From Actinospica robiniae DSM 44927 (GTDB taxonomy: Bacteria; Actinomycetota; Actinomycetes; Streptomycetales; Catenulisporaceae), in NCBI RefSeq assembly GCF_000504285.1, contig NZ_KI632511.1, positions 7,670,154 through 7,734,153 of the forward strand: DNA of 64,000 nucleotides, in the 5' to 3' direction. The position numbers and the translations under genes were made by a program. Shown here piece by piece: positions 39,187-48,800 of the stretch. The notes beneath the pieces are model-generated. The model had not been told where the DNA came from. It searched no databases and worked only from the letters and a program-made list of their open reading frames with translations. Each line of letters begins with the position of its first letter. Position 1 is the first letter of the stretch.

Positions 39187-39396
39187 ATGGCGGCCAAGGA
39201 CACGGGCGGGCAGGAACGCGCCTCCCGGCAGAGCGAGGAGCTCGAGGAAGAGGTCGTCGAGCAGTCCAGCGACCTGAAGGAGCGTCAGGCCAAGCTGTCC
39301 GAGGACGTCGAGGACGTCCTGGACGAGATCGACGAGGTCCTCGAGACCGACGCCGAGTCCTTCGTCAGGAGCTTTGTGCAAAAGGGCGGCCAGTAA
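39187..39396 (+). CDS. pup: prokaryotic ubiquitin-like protein Pup
   Basis: 69 residues, disordered and acidic, with a coiled-coil-forming central part (LEEEVVEQSSDLKERQAKL) that binds the ARC ring and a C-terminal GGQ. The terminal Gln must be deamidated by Dop before PafA can attach Pup to lysines. The ATG at 39187 gives the usual length; the frame runs nine codons further upstream. A TAGGGT at about 39114-39119 may be the -10 box. The 266-bp gap from dop holds no other gene. Confidence 0.97.
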   Translation: MAAKDTGGQERASRQSEELEEEVVEQSSDLKERQAKLSEDVEDVLDEIDEVLETDAESFVRSFVQKGGQ

Positions 39397-39530
39397 GGTC
39401 TGACGCCGGCTCAGCCGGGGGCAGACGCCTGATCCGCCCGCGCGGCGGCCGGATCACGCCCGGCGGCCTGCGCGGCCGGTAAGGTTCGAGGTCGATCCAT
39501 GCTTTGCGAGACGACGAGGAGAGGGAACGC

Positions 39531-40421
39531 GTGGGAACCCAAGGGACGGGACGGCTCGGTGGTCAGGGCGGCTTCGCCGGCGACCTCGGACTGATGCGGG
39601 CCGCGTTCTCCGGCTCGGGGAGCTCGTTCACCGAGTTCCTCGCCGCGTACAACCCGGAGTACCTGCCCGGGCGCCGGGCGGCCGCGCTCGGCGCGAACGG
39701 CGGCGGCCCGCTGCCCTTCGAGGCCCCGCACGGCACCACCATCGTGACGCTGACCTTCCCGGGCGGAGTGGTCATGGCCGGCGACCGGCGGGCCACGGCC
39801 GGCAACGTGATCGCCTCCCGGGAGATCGAGAAGGTCTTCCCGGCGGACGAGTTCTCCTGCGTGGGCATCGCCGGCACCGCGGGCCTCGCGGTGGAGATGG
39901 TGCGCCTCTTCCAGGTCGAACTGGAGCACTACGAGAAGATCGAGGGCATCACCCTCTCCCTGGACGGCAAGGCGAACCGGCTGGCCACCATGATCCGGGG
40001 CAACCTGGGCCTGGCCATGCAGGGCCTGGCGGTGGTCCCGCTCTTCGCCGGCTACGACCTGGAGAGCGGCGAGGGCCGGATCTTCAGCTACGACCCGGTC
40101 GGCGGCCAGTACGAGGAGCACGGCTTCCACTGCGTGGGCTCCGGCTCGGTCTACGCCCGCGGCGCGCTCAAGAAGCTCTACCGCGACGACTTCGACGCGA
40201 CCGGCGCGGTCACCGCGGCGATCCAGGCCCTCTACGACGCGGCCGACGACGACTCGGCCACCGGCGGCCCGGACCTCACCCGCCGGATCTACCCGGTGGT
40301 CGGCGTGGTCACCGAGGACGGCTACCGCCGCCTGCCCCAGTCCGAGCTGGCCGAACTGGTGCAAGAGGTCGTCGACGCCCGGCACCGGCGGCCCGACGGC
40401 CCCAACGCCCCGCTGCGCTGA
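39531..40421 (+). CDS. prcB: 20S proteasome beta subunit
   Basis: 296 residues made as a precursor. The 68-residue propeptide is removed after HG so that Thr69 becomes the N-terminal nucleophile (mature [21 protein letters not shown]). The rest of the catalytic set, Asp in GDRRAT and Lys in SREIEKVF, is present. The GTG start is preceded by GAGGAGAGGG. PrcB forms the two inner catalytic rings of the core particle. Directly followed by prcA (51-bp gap). Confidence 0.97.
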   Translation: MGTQGTGRLGGQGGFAGDLGLMRAAFSGSGSSFTEFLAAYNPEYLPGRRAAALGANGGGPLPFEAPHGTTIVTLTFPGGVVMAGDRRATAGNVIASREIEKVFPADEFSCVGIAGTAGLAVEMVRLFQVELEHYEKIEGITLSLDGKANRLATMIRGNLGLAMQGLAVVPLFAGYDLESGEGRIFSYDPVGGQYEEHGFHCVGSGSVYARGALKKLYRDDFDATGAVTAAIQALYDAADDDSATGGPDLTRRIYPVVGVVTEDGYRRLPQSELAELVQEVVDARHRRPDGPNAPLR

Positions 40422-40472
40422 CGGCACCCGCCCACTCCCGACGAGAAGACGACTGACGAGGACTAAGACAAC

Positions 40473-41354
40473 GTGACGACGCCGTTCTACGTCTCGCCCG
40501 AACAGCTGATGAAGGACCGGGCGGACTTCGTGCGCAAGAACATCGCGCGCGGTGGCTCCGCGGCGGTGCTGAACTACGACGGCGGCATCCTGTTCGTCGC
40601 GGAGAACCGCTCCCGGGTGCTGCACAAGGTCAGCGAGATCTACGACCGGATCGGCTTCGCCGCCGCGGGCAAGTACAACGAGTTCGAGAACCTGCGGCAG
40701 GCCGGGGTGCGCCTGGCCGACAGCCGCGGCTACCTCTACGACCGGCGCGACGTGACCGCCCTCGGCCTGGCCAACGCCTACGCCCAGCTGCTCGGCAACA
40801 TCTTCTCCGAGTCCGGTGCCAAGCCGTACGAGGCCGAACTGGTCATCGCCGAGGTGGGCGACCGGCCCGAGCAGGACCAGATCTACCGGATCCCCTACGA
40901 CGGCTCCGTCGTGGACGCGCACGGCTTCGTGGTCATCGGCGGGGCGGCCGAGGCCGTCTCCGCGGTGCTCGAGGAGACCTACCGGGAGACCCCGGGCCTC
41001 GGCGAGGCGCTGCGGATCGCGGTGGCGGCGCTCGGCCGCGACGGCAGCGAGACCCGGGAGCTGAGCCCGGCCCAGCTCGAGGTCGCCGTGCTCGACCGCG
41101 ACCGCACCCAGCCGCGCAAGTTCCGCCGCCTGCTCGGCGCGCAGCTCGCCGCGCTGCTCGAGGGCGAGCCGGGCGCGGACGCGGCGGCGCTGGCGGAGAA
41201 CGGCGCCTCGGCCGACGCGTCCGCGGCCGAACAGGACGAGCCGGGCGCGGACTCCGCGCCGGCCGGCTCCGCCGAGGGCGCGGAACTCGACACCAACGCA
41301 CTGATCGACGAGGCCCTCGACGAGGACAGCGGCGAGGACAACGGCGACAACTAG
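40473..41354 (+). CDS. prcA: 20S proteasome alpha subunit
   Basis: 293 residues; forms the outer rings that gate substrate entry. The N-terminal [27 protein letters not shown] is the gating helix region and lacks the catalytic Thr, as expected for alpha. The last 60 residues are a low-complexity acidic Ala/Glu/Asp tail that is longer than in most homologues. pafA begins 25 bp downstream. Confidence 0.96.
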   Translation: MTTPFYVSPEQLMKDRADFVRKNIARGGSAAVLNYDGGILFVAENRSRVLHKVSEIYDRIGFAAAGKYNEFENLRQAGVRLADSRGYLYDRRDVTALGLANAYAQLLGNIFSESGAKPYEAELVIAEVGDRPEQDQIYRIPYDGSVVDAHGFVVIGGAAEAVSAVLEETYRETPGLGEALRIAVAALGRDGSETRELSPAQLEVAVLDRDRTQPRKFRRLLGAQLAALLEGEPGADAAALAENGASADASAAEQDEPGADSAPAGSAEGAELDTNALIDEALDEDSGEDNGDN

Positions 41355-41379
41355 CGTCATCTACCCCAGGAGGGGCCTG

Positions 41380-42741
41380 ATGGACCGTAGGATCTTCGGA
41401 CTCGAGAACGAATACGGCGTCACCTGCACCTTCCGCGGCCAGCGGCGGCTGAGCCCGGACGAGGTCGCGCGCTACCTGTTCCGGCGGGTGGTCTCCTGGG
41501 GGCGCTCCTCGAACGTCTTCCTGCGCAACGGCGCCCGGCTCTACCTGGACGTCGGCTCGCACCCGGAGTACGCGACGCCGGAGTGCGACTCGATCGAAGA
41601 GCTCGTCGTGCACGACAAGGCCGGCGAGCGGATCCTCGAGGGCCTGCTGCACGACGCCGAGCGGCGGCTGCACGAGGAGGGCATCGCCGGAGACGTCTAC
41701 CTGTTCAAGAACAACACCGACTCGGCCGGCAACTCCTACGGCTGCCACGAGAACTACCTGGTGACCCGGCACGGGGAGTTCTCCCGGCTGGCCGACGTGC
41801 TCATCCCGTTCCTGGTGACCCGTCAGCTGATCTGCGGCGCCGGCAAGGTGCTGCCCACCCCGCGCGGCGCGGTCTACTGCGTGAGCCAGCGGGCCGAGCA
41901 CATCTGGGAGGGCGTCTCCTCGGCGACCACCCGCTCCCGCCCGATCATCAACACCCGGGACGAGCCGCACGCCGACGCCGAGCGCTACCGCCGGCTGCAC
42001 GTGATCGTGGGCGACTCCAACATGAGCGAGACCACGATGCTGCTCAAGGTCGGCGCGACCGACCTGGTGCTGCGGATGGTCGAGGTCGGCCTGGTGATGC
42101 GGGACCTGACGCTGGAGAACCCGATCCGGGCCATCCGCGAGGTCAGCCACGACCTGACCGGCCGCAAGAAGCTGCGCCTGGCCAACGGCCGCGAGGCCAC
42201 CGCGCTGGAGATCCAGCGCGAGTACCTGGCCAAGGCGGTGGACTTCGCCGACCGCCGGGACCTGCGCACCGGCACGGTGGCCCGGGTGCTGGACCTGTGG
42301 GAGCGCACCCTGGACGCGATCGAGCAGCAGGACCTGGCGAAGATGGAGCGCGAGATCGACTGGGCGATCAAGTACCGGCTGATCCAGCGCTACCAGGAGA
42401 AGTACGACCTGCCGATCGCGCACCCGCGCATCGCCCAGCTCGACCTCGCCTACCACGACATCAGCCGCAAGCGCGGCCTGTACTACCTGCTCGAGCGCCG
42501 CGGCCTGGTCGACCGCACCGCGCGGGACCTGGACATCTTCCGGGCCAAGTCGGTGCCGCCGCAGAACACCCGGGCCCGGCTGCGCGGGGAGTTCATCAAG
42601 CGGGCGCAGGAGCAGCGCCGCGACTTCACCGTGGACTGGGTGCACCTGAAGCTCAACGACCAGGCGCAGCGCACGGTGCTGTGCAAGGACCCGTTCCGGG
42701 CCGTGGACGAAAGGGTGGATAAGCTCATCGCGTCCATGTAG
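41380..42741 (+). CDS. pafA: Pup--protein ligase
   Basis: 453 residues; attaches the C-terminal Glu of Pup to lysines of target proteins using ATP. Glu9 (GLENEYG) binds metal and Asp57 ([15 protein letters not shown]) is the catalytic aspartate. The C-terminal small domain recruits Pup. It lacks the Dop loop. The ATG follows AGGAGGGG at 41370-41377. Last gene of the pup-prcBA-pafA run; an FKBP gene with its own promoter follows. Confidence 0.97.
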   Translation: MDRRIFGLENEYGVTCTFRGQRRLSPDEVARYLFRRVVSWGRSSNVFLRNGARLYLDVGSHPEYATPECDSIEELVVHDKAGERILEGLLHDAERRLHEEGIAGDVYLFKNNTDSAGNSYGCHENYLVTRHGEFSRLADVLIPFLVTRQLICGAGKVLPTPRGAVYCVSQRAEHIWEGVSSATTRSRPIINTRDEPHADAERYRRLHVIVGDSNMSETTMLLKVGATDLVLRMVEVGLVMRDLTLENPIRAIREVSHDLTGRKKLRLANGREATALEIQREYLAKAVDFADRRDLRTGTVARVLDLWERTLDAIEQQDLAKMEREIDWAIKYRLIQRYQEKYDLPIAHPRIAQLDLAYHDISRKRGLYYLLERRGLVDRTARDLDIFRAKSVPPQNTRARLRGEFIKRAQEQRRDFTVDWVHLKLNDQAQRTVLCKDPFRAVDERVDKLIASM

Positions 42742-42756
42742 GCGCGCGTCGTTGGG

Positions 42757-42762
42757 TAGTCT
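42757..42762 (+). promoter_or_regulatory. -10 box for leaderless FKBP gene
   Basis: TAGTCT ends 6 nt before the GTG at 42769 and supports that start over the GTG at 42763. Confidence 0.45.
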
Positions 42763-42768
42763 GTGCGC

Positions 42769-43755
42769 GTGCTGCTACTCGGAGTGAGTCTTCGCCACCG
42801 TCGCCGACCGCCGCACCGGCTCCTCGCCGCGTTGGCGGCGCTCGGCCTGGCGGCGGGCGCGGCGGCGTGCGGCGCGGGCTCGGCCCAGGCGGTGCTGCCC
42901 GCCGTCTCCGGGGCCGTGGGCGAGCAGGCCGCGATCACCATCCCGGCGCATCAGAGCCCGCCGACCCGGGTGGAGTCCACCGTCCTGGTCCAGGGCGGCG
43001 GCTCCCCGCTCGCGGCGGGCGACGCGGTGGTGGTCGACTACACCCTGATGGACTGGACCGGCGGGAAGCTGATCGGCAGCACCTACGGCACCGGCGGCAG
43101 CCCGGACAAGACGCAGGAGTTCGTGCTCGGGGCCACTTCGGCCCTCGGCTCCTGGAACCAGGCCCTGCCGGGCGTGAAGGTGGGCAGCCGGGTGGAGGTC
43201 GTCACCCCGCCCGACGGGGCCTTCGGCACCGGCGGCGCGACCGCGTACGGCATCAAGGGCACGGACGACCTCGTGTACGTGCTCGACATCGTCGGCGGCT
43301 ACCCGGCGAACGCCGACATCACCGGTATCCAGCCGACGCAGAAGGACGCCGACCTGCCCAGGGTCGCCGGCGACCCTGGCAGCGGCGCCGTATCGGTCGC
43401 GCTCCCACGGGGCGAGCGGGCCCCGGCCACGCTGACCAGCAGTGTCCTGATCCACGGCAGCGGCGCCGTGCTCACCTCGGACCAGCGGCTGATGGTGCAG
43501 TACACCGGAGTCGACTGGAACACCGGCAAGCAGTTCGACTCGTCGTTCGGCCGAGGCATCGCCAGCTTCGTCTTCGGCAGCGACTCGGTGATCTCGGGCT
43601 GGAACAAGGGCTTGGCCGGCGCGCACGTCGGCGACAGGGTCCTGCTGGTCCTCCCCGCCGCCGACGCCTACGGCGCCAAGGGCGTCGCCTCGGCCGGCAT
43701 CCACGGCGGCGACACGCTCGTCTTCGTCATCGATATCGTCGACGCCCTCGGCTGA
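42769..43755 (+). CDS. exported FKBP-type peptidyl-prolyl isomerase with two FKBP domains
   Basis: 328 residues. An Arg-rich N-terminus and hydrophobic stretch end in a Cys (Cys34) after GAAA, a weak lipobox, so the protein is probably a lipoprotein or simply secreted. Two FKBP domains follow (about 70-185 and 215-328), each with the VxVDYT/VQYTG strand and the terminal DLVYVLDIVG/DTLVFVIDIVD. It would assist folding of exported proteins. Streptomyces genomes also carry two FKBP genes next to pafA. It converges on a small secreted-protein gene with a 16-bp gap. Confidence 0.88.
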   Translation: MLLLGVSLRHRRRPPHRLLAALAALGLAAGAAACGAGSAQAVLPAVSGAVGEQAAITIPAHQSPPTRVESTVLVQGGGSPLAAGDAVVVDYTLMDWTGGKLIGSTYGTGGSPDKTQEFVLGATSALGSWNQALPGVKVGSRVEVVTPPDGAFGTGGATAYGIKGTDDLVYVLDIVGGYPANADITGIQPTQKDADLPRVAGDPGSGAVSVALPRGERAPATLTSSVLIHGSGAVLTSDQRLMVQYTGVDWNTGKQFDSSFGRGIASFVFGSDSVISGWNKGLAGAHVGDRVLLVLPAADAYGAKGVASAGIHGGDTLVFVIDIVDALG

Positions 43756-43771
43756 CCCTCGGCTTCACCGC

Positions 43772-44119
43772 CTAGCTGAAGAGCACCGAACGCAGCTTCA
43801 GCCGTTCGCTGCCGTGTCCGGTCAGGGGCCGAAGGCTGAAGTAATCGCCCTGGCAATCGGGTTCGCTGAAGACGACGGCGGTCGCGTTGGTGGCATTGCG
43901 CGGCGTGTCCGCCGGCATGGAGCTGTCGGGGTCGGCGACTTCCGGCAGAGTGATGCATTCCCGGCTCGGCGGGTTGTCGAGGGTGCTTTCCTGGATGACG
44001 CCGTAGGAATCGACGAACCGATAGGTGAAGCCGCCGGTCGCCGCGTCGGCGACGGCGGGTACGGCGAGAACGAGCATTCCGGTGCCGAGGAGCACGGCGA
44101 AGGACTTGCGTAGTCGCAC
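43772..44119 (-). CDS. small secreted protein of unknown function
   Basis: 115 residues with a Sec signal peptide cleaved after ADA near residue 27. The mature 88 residues have two cysteines (SRECITL and EPDCQGDYF), probably one disulfide, and resemble a small beta-crystallin-like or peptidase-inhibitor-like domain only loosely. The GTG at 44119 has GGGAG at 8-bp spacing; the ATG five codons upstream lacks one. It sits, like the GNAT gene, between two FKBP genes that are adjacent in some relatives. Confidence 0.68.
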   Translation of the reverse strand: MRLRKSFAVLLGTGMLVLAVPAVADAATGGFTYRFVDSYGVIQESTLDNPPSRECITLPEVADPDSSMPADTPRNATNATAVVFSEPDCQGDYFSLRPLTGHGSERLKLRSVLFS

Positions 44120-44276
44120 GGAGGTTTCTCCCATTCGCTGAGTGAAGATCGAATGAGTCTTATCAGCACCTTTCGGCCGCCTTCCGCTCGACGCGCCAGG
44201 TTCGGCTAACGCCGCCCGGAAGGCGTATCACCGTTAATCCGGTGCGATCCGCGGCCGGGACCGGCAGAATCCCGTC

Positions 44277-44921
44277 ATGGCTGAGATGATCCACTGGCCC
44301 CTGGCATCACTCGAACTGGCGACCCCGAGACTTCGGCTGCGGGTGCCTTCGGCCCCGGAGCTCGACGCGCTCGCCGGTCTCGCGGCCGGCGGCGTGCACG
44401 ACGCGGCCGTCCAGCCGTTCACCGTCGCTTGGACCGACGCCGAGCCGCAAGTGGTCGCTCGACGCGTGCTGAAATACGCCTGGGGCACCTGGGCGGGCTG
44501 GGAGCCGGAGGGTTGGTCGCTCTGGCTGGCCGTCGTCCACGACGGCGCCGTCATCGGCTCGCAGGAGGTCTCCGCCCGCGACTTCGCGGTACGCCGCGAG
44601 GTCACCACGGGCTCATGGCTGGGCAAGGACTTCCACGGGAAGGGCTTCGGCACCGAGATGCGCGCCGCGGTCCTGCATCTGGCCTTCGCCGGCCTCGGCG
44701 CCCGCCACGCCACCTCCGGCGCCTACGTCCACAACGCCGCGTCCCTCGGCGTCTCCCGCAAGCTCGGCTACCGCGACGACGGCGTCGAGCACCACAGCGT
44801 CCGCGGCGCCGACGCGACCCTGCAGCGGCTGCGGCTCACGCGCGCGGACTGGGAAGCGCGCCGCTCCACCGAGGTCCGCGTCGCAGGCCTCGAACCGTGC
44901 CTGCCCATGTTCGGCCTCTGA
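44277..44921 (+). CDS. GNAT family N-acetyltransferase (RimJ/RimL type)
   Basis: 214 residues. The start LATPRLRLRVPSAPELDAL, the acetyl-CoA binding WLGKDFHGKGFGTEMRAAVL and the late NAASLGVSRKLGYRDDG are the classic RimJ/RimL pattern for acetylation of protein N-termini or small amines. CAGAAT lies 7 nt before the ATG, so a leaderless start is possible. Divergent from the small secreted protein and convergent with the cytosolic FKBP, with a shared terminator. Confidence 0.88.
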   Translation: MAEMIHWPLASLELATPRLRLRVPSAPELDALAGLAAGGVHDAAVQPFTVAWTDAEPQVVARRVLKYAWGTWAGWEPEGWSLWLAVVHDGAVIGSQEVSARDFAVRREVTTGSWLGKDFHGKGFGTEMRAAVLHLAFAGLGARHATSGAYVHNAASLGVSRKLGYRDDGVEHHSVRGADATLQRLRLTRADWEARRSTEVRVAGLEPCLPMFGL

Positions 44922-44946
44922 CCGCGAGGCGTGCTTCCCCCGTGCC

Positions 44947-44983
44947 GGCCCCGGGCGCGCAACGCAGCGCGGCGCCCGGGGCC
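44947..44983. terminator. bidirectional terminator between GNAT and FKBP genes
   Basis: 12-bp perfect stem (44947-44958 with 44972-44983) around a 13-nt loop, between convergent stops. Confidence 0.8.
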
Positions 44984-44996
44984 TCAGCGAGCGCGT

Positions 44997-45380
44997 TCAG
45001 TTGACGCCCAGCAGGTCGACGACGAAGATCAGCGTCTCGCCGGCCTTGATGGCGGGGGTGGGGCTCTGGTTGCCGTACGCGAGGTGCGCGGGGATGGTCA
45101 GCCGACGGCGGCCGCCGACCTTCATGCCGGCGACGCCCTGGTCCCAGCCCTTGATGACGCGGCCGGCGCCGAGGGGGAACTGGAAGCCCGCGTCGCCGCG
45201 GTTCCAGGAGGCGTCGAACTCCTCGCCGGTGGAGAAGGCCACGCCCACGTAGTGCACGGTGACCTGGTGGCCGGACTTGGCCTCCTCGCCCTGGCCTTCC
45301 CAGAGGTCGACGATCTCGAGGTCCTGCGGGGGGTTGCCCTCGGGGAAGTCGACCTCGGGCTTCTCAAGCGGCAGTGCCAT
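44997..45380 (-). CDS. FKBP-type peptidyl-prolyl cis-trans isomerase, cytosolic
   Basis: 127 residues, a single FKBP domain without a signal peptide. The active-site set is intact: VTVHYVGVAFSTGEEFDASW, GFQFPLGAGRVIKGWDQGV, LTIPAHLAYG and the final ETLIFVVDLLGV. It speeds prolyl isomerisation in the cytosol. The corresponding gene in Streptomyces also lies close to pafA. Confidence 0.94.
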   Translation of the reverse strand: MALPLEKPEVDFPEGNPPQDLEIVDLWEGQGEEAKSGHQVTVHYVGVAFSTGEEFDASWNRGDAGFQFPLGAGRVIKGWDQGVAGMKVGGRRRLTIPAHLAYGNQSPTPAIKAGETLIFVVDLLGVN

Positions 45381-45419
45381 GCTTTCGTGATCCTCTCGTT
45401 ATCCGTTGACCGGGTCAGC

Positions 45420-46544
45420 CTAGCGGGTCGCGGTGGCGGCCAGGCGACCGGCGCAGGCGGCGGCGAGGAAGTTGGCGCGATCCTGATCCAGGCCGCGGCC
45501 CATGGTCGTCAGCGGCACGGGGCTGGCGGCCAGAGCCTCGTCCAGGCCCTCGGCCGGCACCGCGGCGAGGCCGTGCCGGGCTTCGAGCGGCGCGGCCTGG
45601 GCGCGGACCCGGGCCCAGAACGCTCCGGGTTCATCCGGAAGAGCGAGCCGGGCGCGCGCCAGGGCGACCCGGCCGTACGCGGTGAGGCTGTGGTGGCTCA
45701 GGCCTCGATGACGCTCGCGCGGGTCCGCCTCGGAGACCCGCAGCACGCCGATCGGGTCGGCGCCGAGGGTCGCGGCGGCGTTCACCGCCTCGCCGCAGGC
45801 GACGCCGGAGAACCCCCACTTCGTGCCGGTGCCGAGGTTGCCCGGACCCTGGCAGACCACGGCGATCTCGGCGCCGAGCACCCGCTGCGCGGCGAGCAGG
45901 CCGGTGTGCAGGGTGACCGCCTCGAGGTCGCCGCCGAACGCCTGGCCCACCGTGACCGAGCCGCACAGCCACCCGGCCTCGCGCAGGCCGGCCACGGTGC
46001 GGGAGAACCAGAGCGGGAGCGCGCCGCCGTCCGTCATCACGTACGCGACGCGGGTGCCGGGGCGGTCGTGCTGGATCGCGGCGCAGACCGCGGGCAGGGC
46101 GGAGTGCAGGTCGGCGGCCACCACCGGCATCCCGGCCAGGTCGTCCGCCTCGCGCAGCAGCTCGTGGTGCGGCGAGTCCTGCTCGTCCACGCCCGCGACC
46201 ACAGCCTGCAGCGGGGTGTAGCGGGCCTTGACCAGGTGGCCGCCCGCCCGGCCGCTTTGGGGTACCGACATCTTGCCGGTATCCTGAGCGGTGCGATGAT
46301 CTGCGGACGGCTGGACCGGCAGGCGGTCGGGCAGGGCCACGACCAGGGCGTACCCACCCGTACCCAAACCGAGGGCCTGTGCGTTCCCGTTGAGCAGCAC
46401 CCGGTCGCCGACCTCGGGCTCCCCCACCAGCGCGGGGTAGGCCAGAGCGCGGCGGTCCTCGCCGCCGCAGCGCACGATCAGCTCCTGCGCTCCCGGCCAG
46501 CTTCGGCCGCGCTGCGTCACGGTGCCTTCGAGCCAGCCGATCAC
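45420..46544 (-). CDS. DUF3866 family protein
   Basis: 374 residues of the actinobacterial DUF3866 family (HLVKARYTPLQAVVAGVDEQ, VCQGPGNLGTGTKWGFSGVACGEAVNA). No catalytic motif is known. It is probably cytosolic. The GTG at 46544 has a TACCGT -10 box 6 nt upstream on the minus strand, implying a leaderless mRNA; it is divergent from pafB, an arrangement also seen in other actinobacteria. Confidence 0.85.
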   Translation of the reverse strand: MIGWLEGTVTQRGRSWPGAQELIVRCGGEDRRALAYPALVGEPEVGDRVLLNGNAQALGLGTGGYALVVALPDRLPVQPSADHRTAQDTGKMSVPQSGRAGGHLVKARYTPLQAVVAGVDEQDSPHHELLREADDLAGMPVVAADLHSALPAVCAAIQHDRPGTRVAYVMTDGGALPLWFSRTVAGLREAGWLCGSVTVGQAFGGDLEAVTLHTGLLAAQRVLGAEIAVVCQGPGNLGTGTKWGFSGVACGEAVNAAATLGADPIGVLRVSEADPRERHRGLSHHSLTAYGRVALARARLALPDEPGAFWARVRAQAAPLEARHGLAAVPAEGLDEALAASPVPLTTMGRGLDQDRANFLAAACAGRLAATATR

Positions 46545-46636
46545 GCGCCTACGGTAGCGGAAGACCGTGCGAAACCACGCCGGAAACAGGTAGCGTCGGT
46601 CGAGCACATGCCGGGAGTGGAGGGAAGGCGGCACTG

Positions 46637-47665
46637 ATGGCGGCGACGAAGTCCGAACGCCTGGTCAACCTGGTGATCTGCCTGCTCGCGAGCCGGACCT
46701 TCGTGACGAAGGAACGGCTGCGGCGCGTGCTCGAGCCGTACCGCAACTGTCCCACCGACGAGGCCTTCGAGCGGATGTTCGAGCGGGACAAGGAGGAGCT
46801 GCGCGAGCTCGGCGTGCCGCTCGAGGTCGGCTCCACCGACGCCTACTTCGACGACGAGGTCGGCTACCGGATCGCGCCCGGCGAGTACGCGCTGCCCGAG
46901 CTCGCCCTGGAGCCGGAGGAGGCGCAGGCCCTCGGTGCGGCCGCCCGGTTCTGGCAGCAGGCCACGCTCGCGCAGGCCGCGTCCTCCGCGCTGCTCAAGC
47001 TCAAGGCCGCCGGGGTCGAGGTCGGACCGGTCTCCCCGGTGGGCATCGAACCCCGGGTGCGGGCCGAGGCGCCGGCCTTCGAACCGCTGCTCGAAGCGGT
47101 CTACGAGCGGCAGGTGGTCCGCTTCTCCTACCGCCGCGGGGACGGCGAGGTGCGCTCGCGCGAGGTGGAGCCGTGGACGATCGACTCCTGGCGCGGCCGC
47201 TGGTACCTGGCCGGGTACGACCTCGGCCGGGAGGACGAGCGGATCTTCCGGCTCGACCGGATCTCCGGTCCCGTGCTGCTGACCGGGCGGGTCCCGGCGC
47301 ACCCGATGCCCGACCAGCTCGACGTGCGCGCCCGGGTGGCCGCCTTCGCCCGGCGCCCGGAGGCCGACCTCGGCACGGCCACGCTGCGGGTGCGCTCCGG
47401 CACCTGCTTCCCGCTGCGGCGGGCCGCGAGCGCGATCGAGCCGTCCGACGAGGGCTGGGACGTGCTGGTGCTGGCCTACCGGGACGGCTTCGAGGGCTAC
47501 GTGGCGGAGTTCGGCGCGGACGTGGTGGTTCTCGACCCGCCGCGGCTGCGCGACGCGGTCATCCGCAACCTGCGGGCGCTGTCCGGCCAGGGCACGGTGC
47601 CGGGGCCGCGGGCGGGCGGGCAGGACGAGGCGGACCTGCGGATGGAATGGGAGACGGCTTCGTGA
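46637..47665 (+). CDS. pafB: WYL-domain regulator PafB
   Basis: 342 residues. An N-terminal winged helix (SERLVNLVICLLASRTFVTKERLRRVL) is followed by a WYL domain (about 140-235: VRFSYRRGDGEV, EVEPWTIDSWRGRWYLAGYD, IFRLDRI) and a WCX extension. PafB with PafC activates the LexA-independent DNA-damage response in mycobacteria and is not needed for pupylation, despite its position. Shine-Dalgarno GGAGGGAAGG before the ATG. Coupled to pafC by GTGA. Confidence 0.94.
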   Translation: MAATKSERLVNLVICLLASRTFVTKERLRRVLEPYRNCPTDEAFERMFERDKEELRELGVPLEVGSTDAYFDDEVGYRIAPGEYALPELALEPEEAQALGAAARFWQQATLAQAASSALLKLKAAGVEVGPVSPVGIEPRVRAEAPAFEPLLEAVYERQVVRFSYRRGDGEVRSREVEPWTIDSWRGRWYLAGYDLGREDERIFRLDRISGPVLLTGRVPAHPMPDQLDVRARVAAFARRPEADLGTATLRVRSGTCFPLRRAASAIEPSDEGWDVLVLAYRDGFEGYVAEFGADVVVLDPPRLRDAVIRNLRALSGQGTVPGPRAGGQDEADLRMEWETAS

Positions 47666-48624
47666 GCACGGCGGTGGAGCAGGTCGAGCGGCTGCTGAAC
47701 CTGGTGCCCTATCTGCGCAGCCACCCCGGGGTCACGGTGGCCGAGGTGGCCCGGGAGTTCGGGGTCAGCCAGCGGCAGATCGCCAAGGACCTCAACGTGC
47801 TGTGGTTCTGCGGGACGCCCGGCGGGTTCTCCGACGACCTGATGGAGCCGCACGTCGGCGAGGGCGGCGCGATCCACCTGGACAACGCGGCCGAGGCGAT
47901 CACCCGGCCGCTGCGCCTGTCCACCCGGGAGGCGGTGGCGCTGCTGGTGGCGCTGCGGGCGATGGCCGCGGTGCCGGGTCTGGCCGACCGGGTCGCGCTG
48001 GAGCGGGTGCTGGCGAAGCTGGAGGCGGCGGTGGGGCAGTCGGCCGCGGACACGGCCGAGCGGCTCTCGGTCGCCTTCGAGGCGCGCGACGTCGTGCTCG
48101 AGGCGGCCACCCGGGCCCAGACGAGCGGGCGGGCGCTGCGGCTGCGCTACTACGTGCCCTCGCGCGACGAGGTGACCGAGCGGACCGTGGACCCGATCCG
48201 GATCTCCATGCTCACCGGCCGGGCCTACCTGGACGCCTGGTGCCGCACCTCCGCGGACCGCCGGATGTTCCGGCTGGACCGGGTGGTGGGGATCGAGGTG
48301 CTCGAGGAGCCGGCGGTGGTGCCCGAGCACGCCGCCAACGCGCCCGAGGCGGAGCACTCCGCACTGCGGGTGGACGCGCAGGACCCGCTGATCGAGCTCG
48401 AACTCGCGCCGGGGGCGCGGTGGGTGCCGGAGTACTACCCGTGCGAGAGCGTGACCGACCTGCCCGGCGGCGGGGTGCGGGTGGCGCTGCGGGCACCGGA
48501 CCAGGACCGGATACGGCGCCTGGTGCTGCGCCTGGGCGAGAGCGCCCGGGTGCTCGGCCCGGCCGGCTTCGCCGCGGCCGTGCAGGGGACCGCCGCGGCC
48601 GCCCTGGCGGGGTACGGATTCTGA
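47662..48624 (+). CDS. pafC: WYL-domain regulator PafC
   Basis: 320 residues with the same winged-helix, WYL and WCX plan as PafB (VERLLNLVPYLRSHPGVTVAEVAREFGVSQRQ at the start; the WYL core has LRLRYYVPSRDE and RISMLTGRAYLDAWCRT). Its GTG overlaps the pafB stop, so the two are made together and act as a heterodimer in mycobacteria. In M. tuberculosis pafBC are followed directly by tatAC; here a sugar-transport block intervenes. Confidence 0.94.
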   Translation: MSTAVEQVERLLNLVPYLRSHPGVTVAEVAREFGVSQRQIAKDLNVLWFCGTPGGFSDDLMEPHVGEGGAIHLDNAAEAITRPLRLSTREAVALLVALRAMAAVPGLADRVALERVLAKLEAAVGQSAADTAERLSVAFEARDVVLEAATRAQTSGRALRLRYYVPSRDEVTERTVDPIRISMLTGRAYLDAWCRTSADRRMFRLDRVVGIEVLEEPAVVPEHAANAPEAEHSALRVDAQDPLIELELAPGARWVPEYYPCESVTDLPGGGVRVALRAPDQDRIRRLVLRLGESARVLGPAGFAAAVQGTAAAALAGYGF

Positions 48625-48659
48625 TATCGAAGGGCATCTGACCTGGGGCGATACGCCTC

Positions 48660-48800
48660 GGGCGGATTCTCGCGACCGAGATCGATTACAGGTTGCCGAA
48701 TATTACAGGATTTCAGATTTCTCTGAAGAATTCAAGGTAGTTTGCTGACTGTTCGTCGGCTGTTCGTCTGCGCGTCACTTTGACTGGCTGTACTTCGGGT
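48660..48800 (+). promoter_or_regulatory. A/T-rich control region of the sugar ABC operon
   Basis: The least G/C-rich stretch nearby. It holds ATTACAGG twice (48685 and 48702, 17 bp apart), an inverted repeat TTCAGA-TTTC-TCTGAA near 48712-48727, and CTGTTCGTC twice (48739 and 48750, 11 bp apart). Repeats spaced at 11 bp are on one face of the helix, as expected for regulator sites. TTGACT at 48780 could be a -35 element. Regulator unknown. Confidence 0.5.
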